Shown piece by piece: positions 15,024-19,044 of a stretch of 19,044 nt of DNA (positions within the stretch are counted from its first letter, which is position 1; each line of letters begins with the position of its first letter). The translations under genes were made by a program, and so were the position numbers. The notes under the pieces were generated by a model. The model searched no databases, was not told the origin of the DNA, and saw only the letters and a program-made list of their open reading frames with translations. The stretch lies in contig CAZFBR010000047.1 of the NCBI GenBank assembly GCA_964517215.1, positions 1 to 19,044 on the forward strand, written 5' to 3'. Source of the stretch: CAZFBR01 sp035353495 [NCBI: uncultured bacterium] (GTDB taxonomy: Bacteria > DAOPZR01).

Positions 15024-16313
15024 ATGTCAGCATACGCCGCATTGAGCGCCGAAGACCTCTTCGACCGCTATCGCCAGCAGCAGGATGAGCGCGCCCTGCA
15101 CTATCTGCTCAGTGAGCATCCGTTCACCGGCAGGCTCAACGCCATGCTCTACAAGCTCGGTATCATCCATGAGCATGACCGCGAGGATATGCTGCAGGAG
15201 CTGCATATCCATCTCCACCGCTGCGGCCATCAGTACGACCGCACACGCGCCGGGCTGCTCACCTGGCTCGGCTGGAAGGCGCGCAGGATGCGCGCCGACT
15301 ATTTCGCCGACCGCGGCACGCGCCCGCCCGCGGACGCTGCCGCCCCGCCGGCCGACAGTCCCGAGCTCCTCTGCGATGATGACGCCACGTTCGATCAGGC
15401 CGCGCTCCCTGCCGGGCAGGAAACCCAGCAGATGATCAAGGCGGTCTGCAACACCATCTACGATGCGCTGCGCGACATGGAGCCCGACGTTTGCGCCCTC
15501 TTTTTCGACCGGCTCTGCGCGGGGAAGGAGTACACCGAGATCAGCGACAGCACCGGGCGCAAGCCCGCGACGCTGCGCAGCGACTTCATGCGCGCGGTCG
15601 ACGATCTTCGCGCCGCACTGCTGCGCCGCGGTTTCGATCCCGCCGCGCTCGACCTGCTCGCCGACGATCCCGAGGCCTTTCGCGTGCGCCACAGCGATCT
15701 CGAGCGCCTTGCCGACGATTCGCTGCGCGCCGTCTGCCGCGAATACCTCTTCGAAGGCGCCTCCACCGCCCGCATGGCGCGCACGTTTAACCTGACCCCG
15801 CGCGAGGTGCGCGACCGGCTGACCCAAAAGATGAGCGAACTGATGCACCTCATCCGCCGCTCTGCCCCGAATACCGCGCCCGAACCGGCGCTGAGCGCGG
15901 AGGTGTTCGACGCCGTGGCCGACCGCCTGCTCATCCTCGGCCTGACGCCCGCCACCCGCACCGCAGGCACCACCCATTCGTTGACTGCCACCCTGAAACT
16001 GCTCTTCCGCGTCCTTTCCTGCGGCGGCGAATCGATCAAGCTCACGCTGGGTGCCTGCCTGCGCGAGCGCCAGGCGATGCTCGGCCTGTCGCTCGATGCG
16101 CTGGCCGCACGACTGCAGCTCACCCCGCCGCAGCTCGCTCTGCTCCTGACCGACTCCTTCCCCGCCGACAACTTCACCCCCGCGCTGCAGGAGCGCCTGC
16201 GCGAGGTCTTCTCTTTCACCCGCGACGAGCTGGCGGCGTTCATCGATATCACCGCACGGCTTGCCCCTGCCGCAGTTGCCGTCATTGCCCCTGCACCTGT
16301 TTCGCCGTCATGA
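15024..16313 (+). CDS. Sigma-factor-like regulator with additional C-terminal HTH segments
   Basis: 429 residues. Residues 8-97 resemble sigma70 region 2 (AEDLFDRYRQQQDERALHYL, then HDREDMLQELHIHLH and LLTWLGWKARRMRADYF, the usual QE...W...AR...D pattern). A Pro/Ala/Asp-rich linker (98-130) leads to a region-4-like HTH at about 136-203 (YTEISDSTGRKPATLRSDF, followed by MRAVDDLRAALLRR). Unlike an ordinary ECF factor of about 180-200 residues, it continues with a second HTH-like segment (STARMARTFNLTPREVRDRL, 247-266) and a third, XRE-like one (LRERQAMLGLSLDALAARLQ, 346-365, plus a following helix pair). The likely role is a DNA-binding transcription factor, possibly directing RNA polymerase to its own divergent promoters. 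AGGGGG six bases before ATG 15024 fixes the start. The CHAT protease gene follows after 60 bases and is probably co-transcribed. Sigma identity is by reading only; it could be a sigma-derived repressor. Confidence 0.7.
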   Translation: MSAYAALSAEDLFDRYRQQQDERALHYLLSEHPFTGRLNAMLYKLGIIHEHDREDMLQELHIHLHRCGHQYDRTRAGLLTWLGWKARRMRADYFADRGTRPPADAAAPPADSPELLCDDDATFDQAALPAGQETQQMIKAVCNTIYDALRDMEPDVCALFFDRLCAGKEYTEISDSTGRKPATLRSDFMRAVDDLRAALLRRGFDPAALDLLADDPEAFRVRHSDLERLADDSLRAVCREYLFEGASTARMARTFNLTPREVRDRLTQKMSELMHLIRRSAPNTAPEPALSAEVFDAVADRLLILGLTPATRTAGTTHSLTATLKLLFRVLSCGGESIKLTLGACLRERQAMLGLSLDALAARLQLTPPQLALLLTDSFPADNFTPALQERLREVFSFTRDELAAFIDITARLAPAAVAVIAPAPVSPS

Positions 16314-16354
16314 TGTCTGGGCCCGGGTGCGAGTAATGCTGCCGGTTGGTTTTC

Positions 16355-16370
16355 TGCCGGCCCGCCGGCA
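16355..16370 (+). repeat. Stem-loop abutting the CHAT gene start
   Basis: TGCCGG (16355-16360), loop CCCG, CCGGCA (16365-16370), ending three bases before ATG 16374. A second TGCCGG at 16340-16345 could compete for the same 3' arm. No Shine-Dalgarno lies between the stem and the ATG, and no T tract follows, so it is more likely to affect translation than to terminate. Confidence 0.45.
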
Positions 16371-16373
16371 TCC

Positions 16374-18521
16374 ATGACCGTTCCTGATCGCGGTACCGGC
16401 GCGCCCGACGCGCGCGCCGCGCTCTTCGACCGTTTCTGCGCCGATGCGCGCGGTGAACTCTACAATGCCGCGCGTCCCGATCTCGCCCTGCCACTCTTCG
16501 AGGCCGCACTGGCGCTCTACGATCCGCCCGACGCGCATCCGCAGCACACGTATAAGGTCGTGCGTGAGCTCATTACCGTTTACCAGCGGCTCGGCTTCCG
16601 CGATCGCGCCCACGCCTGCGCCGCGCGCCTGCAGCGCATGGCCCCGACACTCGACGACAATCCGAAAACCGCGCTGAAGGCCTGCTACAACCGCATGTAC
16701 CTGCATGCCGAGCTGCAGCAGTACGATGCTGCCCGCCGTGCCCTGCAGGAAGCGCTGCCGCTACTCGAGCGCGTCCACAGCGGCCGCCGCGCCGTTGCGG
16801 AAGAGGCGAAAGACCGCGCCGCCCACTATCAGCATGCGGGCAATCTGCACCGCGCATGCGGCGCGCATCGCCAGGCGCTGCGCGCGTACAATGCCGCCCG
16901 CCGTCTCATCCGCCGCCTCAAGCCCGGCATCACCAACGACCGCCTGCAGCGCAAGTATGGCCTGCGCCTCATTGCCGAGCTGCAGGCGCTGGGGCGCCAT
17001 GAGCCCGCGCTCGGGGCGCTGGACAGACTTGCAGCCGCAGACGATGCGGATGCCGATGCCGTCGTTTTTGCCCGCGCCGTCTCGCTTGCTGCGTTGGGGC
17101 GCGATGCCGAGGCGCTGCCGCTGGCGCACGCCGCCGTGGCACAATGTGAAGCGCAGCGCGCCCGCCTGCAGTCCGGCAGCGTTGAGCGCGGCGTCATCGA
17201 GTCGCAGGCCGACCGCTACGATTTGGTCGTGAAACTCACCGCCCGTACGGGCGCCGGCCCTGCCGCCGTCCTGCAAGCCATTGCCGCCGCCAAGGCGCGC
17301 CTTTTCAGCGGGCGGCTGCTTGGTCTGACGCGCGCCGCTGCCGCGCCGGAGACAACTGCACACGCCTTTGGCTGGCGCAACGGATACGATACGAACTTTG
17401 CGGCGGCCGCCGCGCTCCTTGCTGCCGCCGGCGAAACTGCGCAGCAGCTGGTGGCCGCGCTGCAGCATACGGTCGGCGCGATGCTTGCTGCGGAGGCAGG
17501 CGCCGCGCCGCCCGCCGCACTGCATCTGCCGCAGCTGCAGGCCGCTATTGCCGACGATACGCTCGTGATTGAACTGTTCCAGCTGCCGGACGAGCTGATC
17601 CTCGTCGCCCTGACGCGTACCCGGGCGACAGTATGCCGCTCGTCACTGACACTGGCGGATGCGCGTGAGGCCGCACTGGCGCTGAACCGCACTGTGCAGG
17701 CGATGCAGCAGCGCCTGCACCCCAGCCCGCAGCTGCATGAGCTGTTCTACTGGCAAACCGCCGATCTCTATCGCCGGATACTTTTACCGCTGGAGGAGCT
17801 GCTGACACAGCATACGCACTTGCTGATCTGCGCGCATCGCGCGCTGCACCGCATCCCGCTCGCCGTGCTGCAAAAGCCCGACGGCACGCTCCTCGGCGAG
17901 TCCCATACCGTTGCCTATCTGCCGTCGCTCGCCTCGCTCTTCCGCACCGTTCCGGCGCCTGCCGGCCGGCAGGCGCTGGTCGTCAGCAACAGCACGGGCG
18001 AGCTCCGCCATGCCACGACCGAGGGGGAAGCTGTTGCCGCGCTCTTCCCCGGTTCCGTGCATCTGGACAGGGAACAGGCGACGCTTGCCGCCGTCATTGA
18101 CCGCATCGGCACAGCCGATATCATCCACATCGCCTGCCATAACCGTTTCGATCCGCACGGCATCGTCCATACGCATATCCCGCTCGCCGACGCGCCGCTG
18201 ACCACGGAGGTCATCTTCCGCTGCGCGCTTCCGCGCGCCCCGCTGGTTGTCCTCTCCGCCTGCGATTCCGGGCTGGCCGAGGAGCGCCGCAGCGATGAGC
18301 TCGACTCCTTCGCCCATGCCTTTCTGCTCGCCGGCGCCCGCGCCGTGCTGGTGACGCTCTGGCCTATCGCCGATGCCGGCACCCCCGTCCTGATGCGTGA
18401 ATTCTATGGCGCACTGGTGAATGGTGCCGAGCCCGCCGCCGCGCTGCGCCGCGCCCGCGAGCATGCCCGCGCCGCCGGCCTGCTGCCGCACCATCTCGGC
18501 GCGCTCAAGTGCACGATATAG
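16374..18521 (+). CDS. TPR-CHAT caspase-like protease
   Basis: 715 residues, cytoplasmic (no signal peptide or membrane segment). The N-terminal part, about 15-300, is all-helical with TPR-like repeats (for example PLFEAALALYD at 40-50 and QQYDAARRALQEALPLLERV at 115-134). About 390-712 form the CHAT domain. The family's substrate-side segment reads LICAHRALHRIPLAVL (484-499). The catalytic dyad is His589 in IIHIACHN (583-590) and Cys630 in VVLSACDSGL (625-634), followed by the usual LLAGARAVLVTLWPI (651-665). CHAT proteases are relatives of caspases and separase and are often triggered by a partner bound to their TPRs. The His is followed by Asn rather than the common Gly. The start is the first ATG of the frame; it has no Shine-Dalgarno and sits just behind a hairpin, so it may be translated weakly or by coupling to the sigma-like gene 60 bases upstream. 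Confidence 0.88.
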   Translation: MTVPDRGTGAPDARAALFDRFCADARGELYNAARPDLALPLFEAALALYDPPDAHPQHTYKVVRELITVYQRLGFRDRAHACAARLQRMAPTLDDNPKTALKACYNRMYLHAELQQYDAARRALQEALPLLERVHSGRRAVAEEAKDRAAHYQHAGNLHRACGAHRQALRAYNAARRLIRRLKPGITNDRLQRKYGLRLIAELQALGRHEPALGALDRLAAADDADADAVVFARAVSLAALGRDAEALPLAHAAVAQCEAQRARLQSGSVERGVIESQADRYDLVVKLTARTGAGPAAVLQAIAAAKARLFSGRLLGLTRAAAAPETTAHAFGWRNGYDTNFAAAAALLAAAGETAQQLVAALQHTVGAMLAAEAGAAPPAALHLPQLQAAIADDTLVIELFQLPDELILVALTRTRATVCRSSLTLADAREAALALNRTVQAMQQRLHPSPQLHELFYWQTADLYRRILLPLEELLTQHTHLLICAHRALHRIPLAVLQKPDGTLLGESHTVAYLPSLASLFRTVPAPAGRQALVVSNSTGELRHATTEGEAVAALFPGSVHLDREQATLAAVIDRIGTADIIHIACHNRFDPHGIVHTHIPLADAPLTTEVIFRCALPRAPLVVLSACDSGLAEERRSDELDSFAHAFLLAGARAVLVTLWPIADAGTPVLMREFYGALVNGAEPAAALRRAREHARAAGLLPHHLGALKCTI

Positions 18522-18587
18522 TCCATCGGCAGAATCATTTACCTGATGAACAACTGTGCAGTTCTGCTATACCGGCAATGGCAGGGG

Positions 18588-19025
18588 CTACTGCATATCG
18601 AGGTTTTTGTGGCGGGCGGCATTCAGCAAATCCAGCAGCTGGCGCGGCGATACTATCCTGATTTTCTGGTAATGAGTAAGTGCGAGCAGATGCGCATCAC
18701 CAGAAATGAGAAAGTCGGCCTGTGCTGCCACCGCTGTGCCGAGCACCGGCAAATCCTTTGCGTCGGCGCAGGCATCCGTCGCCACTGCCGCCGGTTCGAC
18801 CGCGTGCACCGCCTCATTATTGCGAAACTTCATGAGCATCTGCGCAACTTTATCGTCCGGCATTTGAAACTTGCGGTGCAGCTTGTCCGCTGTTTCGGCA
18901 AGAATGTACTCGCTGGTTGCCACCCGGATATCCGGCATTTCCAGCATTGCCTTGAGCAGCTGCCGGCAAACGCCTGGTGTTGCATGGGCTGAGACAAGCA
19001 CATTACTGTCGATTGCTGCGATCAT
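18588..19025 (-). CDS. PIN-domain ribonuclease, toxin of a toxin-antitoxin pair (VapC-like)
   Basis: 145 residues, a typical single PIN domain. Acidic metal-binding residues are in expected places: Asp6 (AIDSNVL), Glu44 (YILAETADKL), Asp91 (AKDLPVLGTAVAAQADFL) and Asp110 (ISGDAHLL). The C-terminal IRIVSPRQLLDLL is characteristic of the COG1569-type putative toxins. Such proteins are Mg2+-dependent RNases neutralised by a cognate antitoxin. GGAAGAG precedes the ATG, and the ATG overlaps by four bases (ATGA) the stop codon of an upstream gene, fitting translational coupling in a TA operon. It converges on the CHAT gene across 66 bases that show no clear terminator. Confidence 0.82.
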   Translation of the reverse strand: MIAAIDSNVLVSAHATPGVCRQLLKAMLEMPDIRVATSEYILAETADKLHRKFQMPDDKVAQMLMKFRNNEAVHAVEPAAVATDACADAKDLPVLGTAVAAQADFLISGDAHLLALTHYQKIRIVSPRQLLDLLNAARHKNLDMQ

Positions 19026-19044
19026 TTCTCTTCCAGCAGCCGGA
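19022..19044 (-). CDS. C-terminal end of the gene upstream of the PIN toxin (probable antitoxin), partial
   Basis: On the minus strand the last visible codons read RLLEEK then TGA, with TGA at 19024-19022 overlapping the PIN ATG. A charged Leu/Glu/Lys tail fits a small antitoxin, but only six codons are in the window, so this rests on context. Confidence 0.4.

Noticed and set aside
13410-18521. A type III-E CRISPR locus, because of the TPR-CHAT protease and sigma factor
   Set aside because: No gRAMP/Cas7-11, Cas1, Cas2 or repeat array, and no Csx30/Csx31-like gene in the window; only the protease-sigma analogy is kept.
18546-18992. 148-codon plus-strand frame at the right end
   Set aside because: It is antisense to the PIN-domain gene, which has all its acidic residues; no ribosome-binding site precedes the plus-strand ATG.

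Overview
The window is a GC-rich (roughly two thirds G+C by eye), gene-dense stretch of a chromosome from a Gram-negative-type (diderm) bacterium. It encodes a predicted outer-membrane beta-barrel, a SPOR plus NlpC/P60 cell-wall hydrolase and several exported proteins. A fused 2-hydroxyacyl-CoA dehydratase activase, an oxygen-sensitive iron-sulfur protein typical of anaerobes, suggests anaerobic life. The taxon cannot be fixed from the sequence. A PVC-type lineage such as Kiritimatiellota or Lentisphaerota is only a guess. No rRNA, tRNA, CRISPR array, transposase or phage gene was seen.

Left part (1-7653). The C-terminal end of a polytopic membrane protein runs in from the left edge. It is followed by about 480 bases without a gene but with several hairpins. 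On the minus strand lie a beta-barrel protein and, upstream of it, a TPR lipoprotein/exported-type protein. These two form an operon under a near-consensus promoter. Upstream again is a 1451-residue fused CoA-dehydratase activase.

Middle part (7654-13243). A PLP aminotransferase is divergent from the activase. Then come a SPOR-NlpC/P60 hydrolase with a strong terminator, a GT-C/PMT-like glycosyltransferase, a 53-residue small protein on the minus strand (not a shadow; it has its own AGGAGG site, and may be a YjfB-like motility protein), and an AEC-family carrier. Four of these genes (activase, aminotransferase, glycosyltransferase, carrier) have a -10 box ending 6 or 7 bases before the ATG and no Shine-Dalgarno sequence. 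They therefore look leaderless. The other genes have good Shine-Dalgarno sites, so two initiation modes seem to coexist.

Right part (13410-18521) is the most interesting. An AAA+ ATPase (minus) is divergent from a protein with sigma-factor-like regions 2 and 4 plus additional HTH segments (plus). That protein is followed 60 bases later by a TPR-CHAT caspase-like protease. The intergenic region between the ATPase and the sigma-like gene carries three copies of the octamer TGCAACGC. One copy on each side sits exactly 17 bases upstream of a TATAGW -10 box, so both divergent promoters have the form TGCAACGC-N17-TATAGW. The AAC core resembles ECF sigma -35 elements. The simplest model is a self-regulated sigma/CHAT-protease/AAA module, possibly a stress or defence switch in which proteolysis is tied to transcription. 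This is inference.

The right edge holds a PIN-domain (VapC-like) toxin on the minus strand. Its ATG overlaps the TGA of an upstream gene that is mostly outside the window, as expected for a toxin-antitoxin pair.
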